A program made the translations under genes and the position numbers. Shown here piece by piece: positions 12,004-23,220 of a stretch of DNA of 64,000 bases. Every line of letters begins with the position of its first letter. The first letter of the stretch is position 1. This stretch comes from Trichostrongylus colubriformis. Its lineage: Eukaryota; Nematoda; Chromadorea; Rhabditida; Trichostrongylidae. The DNA lies in contig OZ022256.1 in NCBI GenBank assembly GCA_963978905.1, forward strand, positions 4,137,501-4,201,500. The letters run 5' to 3'. The notes under the pieces were generated by a model that saw only the letters and a list, made by a program, of their open reading frames with translations, was not told where the DNA came from and made no database searches.

Positions 12004-12440
12004 GTCTGGATATAATATGCTTCATCACTTAGGGGGTACAAGACGCTACCAGGTATGAAACAGCCACAGAATGCCGACGAAGTTTCATAGTGAAAAATTC
12101 GATGTTTGCCGCTAATTTTGTGATTTTTCTGTCCCATACTGACACTTCGTCAAAAAATAAAAATAAGATGCTCAAGTCTTACTCTTAAGATTCAGTAGGA
12201 TGCTTTTTCAAAGAAAGGCAGGGGAGGGGGACAAATACACGCAAACAAATGAGCGCATGACATTGTCCTTGAGAGGATGCTTGACGCGTTAATGTGGTGA
12301 CTGTAATTCTGCGACAAACTGTCACGGTGCGTGAATTTCTCTCTCTCTCTTTACTTTTTACCTCTCAAGTCACCTAATTGTCGCCTTTTCTTGGTGGCCG
12401 CCGAAAAAAGAACAAAATGATGGACTTTCCGGCCGCTGTA

Positions 12441-12694
12441 ATGTCAGAGCAAGGTAATGAAAAGAAACTGTTGACAACAAACTCGGCTGAACAGCGCTCT
12501 TTACTTGTGTGCCGAACGATATGAGGTTGTATTTCAAGGGCCGAAATGTTTTCAAAAAAGATCGCAGTGAGCAGTTTTTGGATTTCTGCCAAGTGTATGG
12601 GTTAGAGGGACGATACTATTTGCAGTATTCACGGTCAAAGTCTGTACAGCTTACGGTGCTATACCGGCAAGAAGGAAATAAGTACAACACTTAA
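12441..12694 (+). CDS. Possible small two-exon gene, unknown 70-residue product
   Basis: An ATG at 12441 (MSEQ...) can be spliced from 12453 to 12495, with a GT...AG intron of 41 nt, to continue one open frame to TAA at 12692-12694. The product contains MRLYFKGRNVFKKDRSEQFL and ends RQEGNKYNT. Codon choice and amino-acid composition in the second part look protein-like. Against it: the intron is shorter than the 53-66 nt introns seen in the two firm genes, its acceptor GCTGAACAG has no pyrimidine tract, and I recognise no family. It could equally be an internal exon of a longer gene or a relic. A (TTTA)n tail begins just downstream at about 12701. Confidence 0.25.
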
Positions 12695-12700
12695 GGTGGA

Positions 12701-12954
12701 TCTGATTTATTTATTTAGTTATTTATTTATGCGTTCCGTGACGCGCCATCATAAATACAAAGCTGTAGGTAGGACTGGGGCAGGCAAAAGTTGAACAAGA
12801 AGCATTCCAAATATTAGAAAACTAACTAAATTTCTTAAAACTAATACATTTCAAATACTACAGATGAAAGAATTCTACGCAGGCCTTAAAATGTGAAAAG
12901 AAATTCATTGATTCACCCTATACTTATTTATTTATTTATTTATTTATTATTTAC

Positions 12955-13001
<47 letters not shown>

Positions 13002-13006
13002 GTCAT
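12701..13006. repeat. (TTTA)n tracts
   Basis: Two runs of TTTA/ATTT occur, at 12701-12731 and 12925-13003; the second is about 80 bp and interrupted twice. In minus orientation they are TAAA tails like those at 25857 and 44818, so they may mark LINE 3' ends. No coding content. Confidence 0.85.
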
Positions 13007-13785
13007 ATAACCTTATGCCCGGCATTCCAATCCCTCTTTAGGCTGTGCTAGCCTTATCTCTCGAAGGTGAGCGGATTTTGAGGCATTTCGGCGGCTGCAA
13101 TATTATGGAATTGCAAGAGATCGACGGGATTCGAACAATTCGAGACAGGCGACGATCGGACATCCGCCGCCGCCGCTCACCCAGTGAAGTAGCGGCTAGT
13201 CCGACTTTTCCTGTGTCAATAGAATTCAGCTCTTGTCACCGCTGTCCACGTTCGTCGATGCCGGCCTATTCCTCTTCCGCTTAAGTGCTAACACGTATCG
13301 TATCCACAGTACTTTTCCAAAGAGTCCTTTTTCATACAGCACTTCGCTTCGTGAACTGTTTAGGCCTGATTGTTAGGCCTGCGCCTCAAGACCTCAATTA
13401 GGCATTATATTTATAATTGAACAGCTTACCCATCATGATAAACCGAAGAACAACCACTTAATATGGTGTGGCTGCTTGAGTTTTGTGTGAAATTCACCAT
13501 TTTAATGCGCCCTTACTATCAGGGGATCAACATATCACTGGCATAAAATAGATTTGTTTGTCAAGTTTACTGTAATAATTGATTACTGTAAATATAGCTT
13601 GTTTTGGTTGTTTTAGCTTCTTTGTTTTTGTTTGTTGTCAAAATGTTTTTTTTGTTTCAACGACTACTCGACGTCTATGTAGATTTCTGAGCTACTGTAG
13701 AGTCAAATCAGCTATGGAGCGAATTTAGACATGGTTTTGGCGAAAGAACACTGCGTGTTTTTCGCCAAGTCATACTCAGTCCACA

Positions 13786-14010
13786 GTAGCTCCGCCCAGT
13801 AGTGGACGTGTTCAATCTGATCGCCACTAGGTGGACAAGTATCATGCCATATGTGTAAGAAGCAGCATCGTAGGCCGAAACAAAAGTAATTTCTGGGAGC
13901 GGCTCTTGTATGGCTGCAATTCGTTCGCAGTAGCGGACGTATTTAATTTGACCGCCCCTCAACGGGTGTGTGTAACTTCAAGTATGTAGTGAGGAGCATC
14001 GTAAGGTGAA
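13786..14010. repeat. Degenerate tandem dimer, period about 140 bp
   Basis: GCCCAGTAGTGGACGTGTTC with AATCTGATCGCCACT and AGCAGCATCGTAGG (13786-13880) recurs as CGCAGTAGCGGACGTATTTA with AATTTGACCGCCCCT and GAGCATCGTAAGG (13926-14010). Confidence 0.65.
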
Positions 14011-14455
14011 ATATCATAAAAGGGGTTTTCAATCGATTTTTCCGCGATGAACACAATTTTGCGGAGCACCCAAGAAGATTAGAGGCCATGAAAGCTGGGC
14101 AGGTAGGAAGGGGTGACAATCGGACACAATGCATTATGGATAGGGCATTCTTCTGGTTCTTGCAGCAACCGTCAAGAGGAAGGGCTGGCTTCACGCTGCT
14201 CCAATAGTTCGTTTTGCTTTGGTTCTTGTCAAAAGCCATCAAACATAATTTTGTTCGCCCAATTAACTTTCTTCCTGTAACCTGACAGGATGAACCAGTT
14301 TTCGGGGCATAATTGTCTGCAAGGCAGTGTTTCTTCGGGTCACCCTGTGGACTTCCGTGTTCGAGCCTCAAGTCACCAGGCTTTTGCTGATGTTTGCGTT
14401 GATCTTGAACCGTTTGCTCATCGTCGACCTTTTCGTCATATGCACTTCTAATCAC
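13943..14455 (-). other. 170-codon open frame, possible relic, unrecognised
   Basis: This is the longest uninterrupted frame in the window, on the minus strand. It includes YDEKVDDEQTVQDQRKHQQK and LRLEHGSPQGDPKKHCLADN, hydrophilic and protein-like at its start but Cys/Leu-rich later. The + strand opposite is partly open as well (DEHNFAEHPRRLEAMKAGQ at about 14045-14110, followed by gtagg). Its 3' end overlaps one unit of a degenerate tandem dimer (see 13786-14010). Function unknown; it could be decayed transposon coding sequence. Confidence 0.2.
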
Positions 14456-14459
14456 GACT

Positions 14460-16030
14460 TTGTAGCTATTCTTGCTCCATTCTTTTCGGTTTCTTTCAAT
14501 GTCTAAGCATTCTCAACAATAGTGCTTTGTTCAGTGCCTTCGCGTAAAACCTAAACCCCAGACCTCATTCCAATAAGCTTTTTCTCGACGTGGATGCTAG
14601 CAATTAGCCAAAATTCACATTAGTCTTTCTTTTCAGCCAGCATTCCAGTACTACGCAGGAATGAGTTCCGGTTTGATAATTAAATGAGATTTCTTGCGGC
14701 CGAGGACGTTATTTCAATGCTGTCTTACATTTCATTTCAAGCAACGAATGTGACTGAGAGATAGCATCTCAGCCTTACCAGTCTCCATTGCACGTTTTCA
14801 TGCTCTCTCAATGTAATCTTTACAATGATTATTCAACTGTAAGCCTTATACTGATTAGATTGCCTTTTGCAATGCTTCAAGTTTTTAAATATTGCTTTCT
14901 TGTTCCTGCAGAAAATTTTAAATAGCTCAAGTGTAAGCATACATATTAGGTTGTAAGGGACGTGTTGGCCTGTTTTTGAAATAACAAACTTCGAGAGGCT
15001 ATGACTCGCCTCAGACTGCATCTTTTCTCATAGAGTGAGCACAATTCGATTTGCTACACTTTTGACAATATCAAGGATATTTGCATATCTCATTTTGATC
15101 AAAGGCTGAAGATTTATACTGCGCGAAATCAAAAATGTCGACTGCAAGTCACCATTCATTCTGTAGACACTGCTATAGAAGAAGCTATCCAGATGTTTGG
15201 GAAAAATGGGGCTTAGTTAGCGCTATATCTGATGATCCCTGAAACTATAGTGGGAGTTTAGGGAGAACTGTAAGATTCAAATACATCAAGTATCTGGTAC
15301 AAACTGTATAATCACTTGATAAATAACCATTCAGATGTATCTAATACTGTCAGAGAAACCTCAAAACGGATTCTCGGCTGACTCATTCAATTTCTACGAC
15401 TTTCACCTTCACTCAAACCTCAAAGTACCTCACCCTCAACATCACCCAGGGTAGCGTGCTGGAAAATTCTCTGAAAATACGACCCGCTTCCCGGTTGATG
15501 CGTCTGAGGCTTTCTGTGACCATACTCGAGCCGTCGACCCTCCACAAAAAAGCTCGCTAGATTCGTCAAGGACTTATGGCATTGCTTCCTAGTACGAAGT
15601 ATGATTATCGAGTGGAGCCTTTATCTCAAAGATCGGCTCGAAGGACTAGAATCTCCCCGATGGTGCATGGGTGTCTAAATTCTTTCAGGAAAATTTCGAA
15701 TTCTCGTAGGGGTGATTGTATTCTGAATTTTGGGGGTCTCATTCTGAAGCCCGATTCTGACTACTCTTCAGACCCCTACTTCACACAGTTAATTCTGGCG
15801 GTATCCTATCTGCTCATTGATTACGTACAGACGTATTTTTTTCTTCCCGTCGCTTTGGCGGTCACCTTTGAATCTTTTTGAAAAAGTCCTCGGCCTCATT
15901 CCCTTCATTGACAAGCGGTACCTATTTGAACACTGCCCTTATTTGAAGGAATCATAAGAAATATGACCTTCATGGCCTTATCAGGTGTATTTACCTGATA
16001 AGGTCGTATTTCACACTCTCATCTATACAG
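14460..16030. other. Intergenic stretch without a supported gene
   Basis: The + strand is open for about 100 codons at 15576-15881, but with no motif, splice context or family. A hairpin lies at 15976-16003. Nothing else could be supported. Confidence 0.45.
15976..16003. repeat. 11-bp perfect hairpin
   Basis: CCTTATCAGGT and ACCTGATAAGG are separated by six bases. No adjoining gene or poly-T follows, so a terminator role is not suggested. Confidence 0.7.
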
Positions 16031-16039
16031 TATCCGCAT

Positions 16040-16943
16040 CTACGGTGTCGCAAGATTGTAAAAGCGTGAATCCTTCAAACTGAAAGTCACGCTCAACGTT
16101 TCAACAGGCTTTTTGCTTACAAGTTCTTCAGCTGTCCATTTCCACGAGCGTTCCACATGCCATCTGTCTTTAAGTGGGTGATGATTAATGAACTGGGGCA
16201 AAAGCTTAGGCACAGCTTTAAAAACCTTCACCCAGCCCGTCTTGTCTAATTCAATTTACTGCGGTCACACCACATAAAGCCACGATCTCACTTCATTGAA
16301 CCGAACTTTTCGGCTGAATCTTTAGCACGCATGATACGTAGTTTACGACCTTTCGGAGATCCACCCATGCCTGTGAACGCCCTTATGCGCATTTGAACTA
16401 TGCAGAAATTCAAGTGAAGCTCGCTCGATTTTGATTATCCAATTTCACATGCTGTTATGATGCATTTATGCTTGGCGAAGTGATCGCGAGTGCCGCAACG
16501 CACACGCAACGCATGGACCATCGATTAAAATACTCAGTGAGCATTGCTACAAACAATACAATCACTAGCAACGATGACGGAAATCTAATACATTGGATTG
16601 TATTGTTGCAGTGGGCCTTGCGGTTGCCTTACGGTGCTTTCAGCGATCGTATCTCTGAATATGAACCGAGTCTCATGACGAGTGATCCAGTTAGGTTGAA
16701 AGACCTACCATCTTCGGCGGGAACCGATCCTGGCAACAATCCTTGTAGAATTTTTTCATTTTGCCCATGGTTGGCTGCATTAACCTCATGTTCAGCTCGG
16801 AAGGTTTTACTGAAAGCTGGTTGACTTCGGGAGGGACTCTTGAAGGACTTCGGCGTCCTTTCCATGACTAGACCTTGCTGGCCGTTCATTTTCGATTGTA
16901 CTGACACACATCCAATAATTGTACGGAAGTTGGGTGCTAGCAC
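16040..16943 (-). pseudogene. Decayed minus-strand coding-like blocks, unrecognised
   Basis: Three open blocks on the minus strand read like protein but sit in different frames: about 16943-16629 (MNGQQGLVMERTPKSFK; PSRSQPAFSKTFRAEHE), about 16400-16300 (MRIRAFTGMGGSPKGRKLRI) and about 16245-16040 (ELDKTGWVKVFKAVPKLLPQ; HVERSWKWTAEELVSKKPVE). Stops and frame shifts between them suggest a degraded gene or transposon coding region. I do not recognise the family. Confidence 0.22.
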
Positions 16944-17287
16944 ATGAATGCTTTCGATTGCGGTTCCCAGGAAAACCTGTTTCAGTCAATATTCCACGGT
17001 GCTTGCTGCATTGTCTTCAAGCGATCACTGTTCTCACTGTGACATTGCCGTGCAAGCCCTCGAAAACTTTTAGTGATACGATTCCAAATTAAAATTGCCG
17101 CATGATATCACGTGATAACAAAGGAGGGGCAAATAGTCCACACATGTCGTATACCCTCTATCACATAAGCTGTGCAGGAACACTCGGTAATCGGGGAGGA
17201 ACACTCGGTAATCGGGGAATCCTTACCCGGATAGAGATGAGATCACACTCGACTCTGGGGAATGTTAATAAAGCCTCACCTTTATTG

Positions 17288-17651
17288 GGGTGTGTACACC
17301 TACGACAAATTTTCGCGCTGCGACGTCGCACTCGCGGTGCCGTCAGCGCAACTTGCCGCGGCAAGTTGGAATTCCGCTCAGGACGCAAGGGTATGGTATC
17401 ATGGAGGTCCTTCAAGAAATAGCTGTTTACTCGAAAACAATAACTTTTGTGCCCTAAAAAGACAAATCAGTGACATAAAAAGTCAAAGAAACGATAGCAT
17501 TACATGATAACAATCCTAATTGAGAAATAATTGGTTCGGGCGTAAAACTCTAAACTGTGTGTTGCAATGTACGCAATCATACGCGAAGAAATCCGCGGCG
17601 CCGCTCTCCGCGCGCGGCGGCGCGAAATTTCGTCGTAAATGTGAACACCCC
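17288..17651. repeat. Family D MITE with GGGTGTGTACAC termini
   Basis: The left end is GGGGTGTGTACACCTACGAC and the right end CGTCGTAAATGTGAACACCCC, forming an inverted repeat that continues into AAATTTTCGCGC. Inside lies CGACGTCGCACTCGCGGTGC, shared with the copy at 38676. Confidence 0.82.
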
Positions 17652-17891
17652 CTCTATTGCCTCCGCTCCCTCACACAATGCCAGCCTTGAATACTTATGC
17701 TCAAAACAATATGCGGATTCAAAAGGCTCGACGATTCGAGGGAAATCAAAAGCATGGCGCAGTCTTCGGAATCCCAAACACGCTCATCTTCCACTTCTCC
17801 ATCACCTCATAGATCTTATCGTCTCGGCATTAACGATGGAACACTGTGAGAGCCATAACGATTGGAAACTTGCAAGGTGGCAATGAGGCGC

Positions 17892-18143
17892 TCATTCGCA
17901 TTTGCTTGCTGTCACTTTCAAACAGGTCCTCTTCATGTTGCCGGCACTACATGGCTGTCGCCAAAGGTCATTTGCACTGCTGCCGAAACTCCCGCGAATT
18001 TCTGCTCTTTCATCGGCTATTCTTTCGTTTGTGCAGCCTCTTTTGCTGTCACTGGTGGAAGCCTCTGCATTCCACCATTCCTCTGTAAACTTTCGGTGAC
18101 AAACCTTAAGTACCACCGATTTCTTCATTGCGTTATCTTTCAA
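17892..18143 (-). other. Open minus-strand frame, unrecognised
   Basis: The minus strand encodes CHRKFTEEWWNAEASTSDSK and RGCTNERIADERAEIRGSFG in one open frame that continues beyond 17892 to about 17830. The composition is hydrophilic and protein-like, whereas the opposite strand gives Cys/Leu/Ser-rich nonsense. No start, splice context or family could be assigned. It may be a relic of transposon coding sequence beside the fold-back repeat at 17288-17651. Confidence 0.2.
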
Positions 18144-19208
18144 GAGGTAGAGTAACGATAAGTGGCGCCGCTATGACGTGCCTGGTCAAAAGATCAGTTT
18201 CTGGATCAGTTCCCAGCGAGGTCTACCAAGCCGTATCTCAGGTGTTGGGGAAATGATATGAGACCGTCTGAGGGGATAAAAATACTCATTTACTGGCTGC
18301 CCTCATAAGCTATTTGAGTGAACCATGTCAGAATTAGACGTTATGAATGAAAATCGAGTGCATGGGGCATCCCGAAAGGATTAACGTTTACCCAAACGCT
18401 CTGAAATGCGTTGCAAAAGGCGAGGAGGTAAAGACCGATATTTTGCCCTCTTAAACAAATTCGATGAAAACTAAAGCGACTAGAGCGATGATGGACTGGA
18501 AGGCTTGGTAGAAATCCGATTAACAGCTTTTCTGGAAGTGAGTGTTTCTGTTCGCAACACTGACCTTTCCCGCCCCTCCTTAGCGTTTAAAATACCGTGC
18601 GATCGTTGTTAACCCGAAAAAAGTTTTAACCTCCACAGAAGGTAAAGAAAAATGCAAGGGTTAGCCCGATGGTACAAGGGCTAGTTGTTCGGGAAAGGGA
18701 TAACTGCTGCTAGAAGATGACTGCTCTTAGCTGCTCCTCGTACTTTTTATAGCTTACCTGATCTCCTTACATTTTTCTCCACTCTCTTGCTCACGGTTAG
18801 ACCCCTCTGGGATGTTCTTTCATTTCGTTCTCCGAACTTTTTCACTTTTTTCAAGTTTTTTTTGAATGAACACTCCTTTTTCTCCAATAACTCTATCCAT
18901 ACCTGGACGTGGAATGTATTCTTTACTACAATTATCGTTGTCGAAGAGTGGTGAAATTCCTCAAGAATTCTCAATGCTATACTAAAGGGTGGGCAACTGG
19001 GTGTGTAGCCTTATGTCGAGTTTTCGGGCGGCCGCGCGCGACGGATCTTTCGCGTGTGATTGCTAACATTGCGTGCACACCCTTTCAAGTTTCACGCCAG
19101 AAATAATTATTTCTTGATTGGAATTGTTATCATGCAGCGTTGTTGTTTCTTTTACTTTTAATAATACTATTTTACCTTGTTAGGGTACAGAAGTTATTGT
19201 TCCCAAAT

Positions 19209-20595
19209 AATGATGAGGCTTCGCTTCCGAGAGAAATGGGATTTTGTGAGAAGAAATGGAACGAAGGAAGGTCAAGTCGAAAATCAGGACGGACTATTTA
19301 TAATTTTAATAATTTGTCGTGAGTTACAAGGTGAAAGGTAAAATGGGATTGTATTAAATGGATTCAATAACACTCCACTTAGTACACGACCACAAATTTT
19401 GGATTGAAAATTCAAGAAAAGCAAAGACGTGTGAGTTCCGTAAGATCCTAGAATAACCGACTTCCAGTTGTGTTGTTCTGACAGCTTTTAGAAAGCGAGA
19501 AGGAGGCTTATGGCTGAGGATGGTCACTTCAAAGGGGCGCCACGGTGATCGTCTTTACGCTTGGAGATGCTCAAAGATGCTTGGTGTTTTCGAGCTGCTG
19601 TTCTTGCTATGTGCTACCCCGTGGATACGTGCTACCCTAATTAGCCGAGGAAAGGGGGAGGAGCGAGCGAGCGAGGGGTGGGGGGGGACAATCTATAGAA
19701 TGTTGAAAACCTATGCACCGCTGACGTGCTATACTTGTTAAACGTAAACTTGAGAGTCCTTTTTTATGATTAACGTGTCACTTTATGTCCTTAGATTCAT
19801 CAAATGAAATATCATGTCTTCAATTTGCACATTTTTCGAAATGTCCCTCCCTTCTTCAGAATAGCGCTTCAACTCCATGCAACTCAATTCAACTTTACTA
19901 CAAACATCTGTTGTTTTTTCCCTGAAGGACAAATAAAGAGGAGAAGCCGTTTGCATTCTTGCAAAGCGCATCCAATTACCCACATAGGGGAAACTGGGGA
20001 ACCCCGTAGAAAACTGGTCTGGGTGGATATACATAACCACACAAAACTGGTACAAACTATCCGACGACGTTACAAGCTGCGCTTGTACTTGCCCGGTCAG
20101 CGACTCCTTCCCAACAATCCTCGTATGTCGCAGGTAATGGGGCGCTCGCGACTTGGGAACGACGAGGGACAAACAATGAACGGCGTGCGCGACATGTTAG
20201 CACTTACGATTGGCCCGGTCGTCTTGCGCGTAGTGTCTCCAAGCGTAAAGACGATCACCATCGTGGTGTCCCGTAGAAGTGACCATCCTCAGCCATAAGC
20301 CCCCTTCTCCTTCTCTAAAAGCTGTCAGAACAACACAACTCGAATTCATTTACTCCGAGACCTCACGAAACTCACACGACTTCTCTTTTCTTGAATTTTC
20401 AATTTGAAATTGATGGTCGTGAACTTAGTGGACGGTTACTGAATCTATTTTATACGATCCCATTTCACCTTTCACCTTGTAGTCCACGACGAGTTATTAA
20501 TAGTCCGGTCTCATTTTCGGATTTTCGTTCTCGCACCTCCTTTGTTCCATTTTTTCTCACGAAATCCCATTTCTCTCGGGAACATCTCGATGAAC
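19209..20595. repeat. Large inverted repeat, arms about 360 bp
   Basis: The left arm (19209-19571) is the imperfect reverse complement of the right arm (20235-20595). Matches include GAGAGAAATGGGATTT/AAATCCCATTTCTCTC, CAAGGTGAAAGGT/ACCTTTCACCTTG and GTGATCGTCTTTACGCTTGG/CCAAGCGTAAAGACGATCAC. The 660-bp centre contains an open + strand frame (19804-20298) with no recognised domain and a partial poly-G element. It could be a fold-back transposon. Confidence 0.85.
19676..19795. repeat. Family E partial copy
   Basis: A GGTGGGGGGGACAATCTATA end is followed by GAATGTTGAAAACC and TTAACGTGTCACTT. The opposite poly-C end is missing. It lies inside the loop of the large inverted repeat 19209-20595. 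Confidence 0.6.
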
Positions 20596-21426
20596 TGGTT
20601 CTCTTGCATCTCCCAATTTTTGCTGTGAATTTGCTTACTGGTAAGCCACTTTCATAGGTCATCTCGAAGCTCGTTCCCCTCTACACAAGCTCCACAGCTA
20701 TTACTGTACTTGATTTGATTTAGAGTTAATATATTTGAGGCTGAGTGGGGGTTGTACAAGTGTCCACCCACAGAAGCGTGGTCTGAGACCGATACTGGAC
20801 CAGTGTCTGCCCATACCAATCAAATCCCCCCCCCCTCTTAGGTGGTTTAACTGGCCGACTCATCTGCGAGTATGAACGCGCTGTCTCACGTATTAGCTGC
20901 CCTCCCTAAATCATTTTGTAGGCCAAATCACATTCATATGAGTTCTGAATGGACGTAAAATGTCCAGCACGTCCACAGGAGATTGATCAACTATTTAATA
21001 GACACTCAAATGGTATATTCGACAAGATGGCCAGTGTTGAAAAATGGACCTCTTCAAAAGCATGGAAATGGTTCGAAAAGAGTGATTTCGAAACTCTTTA
21101 TTGTGCTCCAAAGAGGAAGTATTCAATGCATTAAAAGATCAAAAATGAATTAAAAAATAAAACCGGCAGTAAAGTAAACAACAAATACCGTCCAGTGCTT
21201 TTGAAGAAGTGTCATGCACTCCACTCTCACTCAGAATCGATGCCAGATTTGAATGAGATTTCACCTATCTAGAGATGCACGGATGACAGCTAAAGTGCAT
21301 TTTATTGTCTTCGTTCTCCCAGACGATTTCGGGGTATCAATACATCGTCCCTGGGAAAAATGGCAAGCGTGGTAGACAGAGTGGGCAGTGACCCAGCATC
21401 ATTACCTCCCTTCAGATGCATATGGA

Positions 21427-21662
21427 AGTGGTACCATTAGGGGTACACCGAGAGTCGAGAATTCTTCGACACGGGGGAGGGGTCGTATTTGACCGGATAG
21501 GAGGGTGGGGAAAAACACGTTGCAACTATGCAATTTGGCAATAGGTACTGGTACTGTAAAGGTCAAAAAAGGGGGAGGTCGTATCTGGTCGCCGTAGAAG
21601 GGAGGGGTCGTACTGAAGCGGTTATTTTCCTCGACACTTGGGAGTGCCCTGGTGCCACTTGT
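21427..21662. repeat. Family G element with GGGGTCGTA blocks
   Basis: The left end AAGTGGTACCATTAGGGGTA and right end GTGCCCTGGTGCCACTT are diverged inverted repeats. GGGAGGGGTCGTACTGAAGC and GGGGGAGGTCGTATCTGG lie inside. Related sequence occurs at about 100-160 and 34330-34745. Confidence 0.68.
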
Positions 21663-22837
21663 TACAGCTTCGCCATAGATGGATGCCATAATCTGTCAGG
21701 TGGAAATATAGTCTTCCAAATCGGCTTCACTCTCACGGAAGCAGCCTTTTTCTGTGCTTTTTCCGTGAAACCCCTTTTCCAATCGTTTTACCTCGTCATC
21801 CGCCTGAAAAGGACAGATGGTGACGTTTCACATGTGTTGCACATTTCCAGTGGACATTTTCGTTCTAAGCCGTCATTCAGCTTCCTTTTTGTGTTCACGT
21901 CACTTTGTACGCCGTAGACGTCGCGCGTGAAGACCGTGTCTGGTCGGTCTGGTGGGGGGAACCAGTTCCGTCCGCTCACTGATAGGGTCTGATTGCTCTC
22001 AAAAACTACTTCTTCTAACTGCTTTACGTGTATTATGCTTCGTTTCTTCACCGCTTCTCCACTATATCTTTTCTCTGCATTGACAAACGGCGTCAATTTT
22101 CCCACAACCCCCTCAACAGGCTTTTCCACGAATGTGCTTCTTTTCCCCATCCCTTTCACCGAATCCCTGCATGTCCAACGGCTATGATTCATCACATGCT
22201 GTCCCCACCCAATGAGTGGCGGCGTATTGTTTACAAAGCACCCCGTTGTTTTCTCGACAAATTCCTACCGATGAACATTTGTCGACAAGAACTGGCCCCG
22301 CAGGGAGATAACACGAAACAATGCCGCTACGGTACATCGTTGAATTTCATAACACACTTGAAAACGAATTTCGAGGATTTTTGGCTCAATTCTCTTTCAG
22401 TGTATTCCAGATTTGTGGGATGACGCCATAAAGTCGGACAAAACCGTCCTCAGCACACCACCTTGAATTTCAACCGGCTTCAATACGCTTCATTAGTGCA
22501 ATAAGATGGATGCTGGGGGAAAATCACAGATTACACAGAGCGGATTTCACAGGTCGCAGCTAAAATAGTCACGCGCCGCAAATTCTCGTCAACTTTTAGC
22601 CGTTTACATCACCTACACACCCTGGCTAAAAAAACCACGACACTTTTTGTTTGCACTGCTCATGGAATACTTGATTGGCATATCTCTCAGTATTTCTTTA
22701 TTTCATCAGTTTTTCCTAAATCACCTCTCTCTTCACCATTTATTTCCTAGACAGGACGTCGAGTAGTCACACATAAGATACAACGAATATAAGGGCAGAT
22801 TCCATGACTAACCTAGTGAAGCAATACATCCCTCAAA

Positions 22838-23220
22838 GGAATCCTTCACGGAAAAAATGAGTTCTTCTGTTATTCATATATTTATGCTCTATAGCCTAAT
22901 GTGGGCCGCATGCGAAAATTCACGCGAAAATGTGAATCTGCTAAGATGAAGCACCACAAAGTCTCGAACGGGTGGGCGGGGCCTTCGAGCAGGTGCCCAC
23001 CCCGTCGTCCGTCGCGATCTGAAATGCATTGTAGGAACGTAAACACGTAAACAGTCCCACCTTCTGTTGCCAAGCGCGGCGGACGACGGCACGGGGCTTT
23101 TACTCGAAGGCCCCGCCCACCCGGCCAAGAATTTAAGGAGCTGTATTTTGGCCGAATTCTCAGTTTTTGCGTGAAACTTTGCATGCGGCCCTCATTCGGC
23201 AAACACAACACAAATATTTA
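22838..23220. repeat. Family B fold-back element
   Basis: It carries the GAATCCTTCACGGAAAAA left end, the GGGTGGGCGGGGCCTTCGAG / GGCCCCGCCCACCCGGCC inverted arms and the CGTGAAACTTTGCATGCGGC right motif. The extreme right end is missing. Confidence 0.85.

Noticed and set aside
13110..13150. GGGATTCGAAC resembling a minus-strand tRNA T-arm
   Set aside because: No acceptor stem, anticodon arm or D-arm could be found around it.
15976..16003. Hairpin as a bacterial-type terminator
   Set aside because: The DNA is eukaryotic, the hairpin has no following T-run and no adjacent gene.
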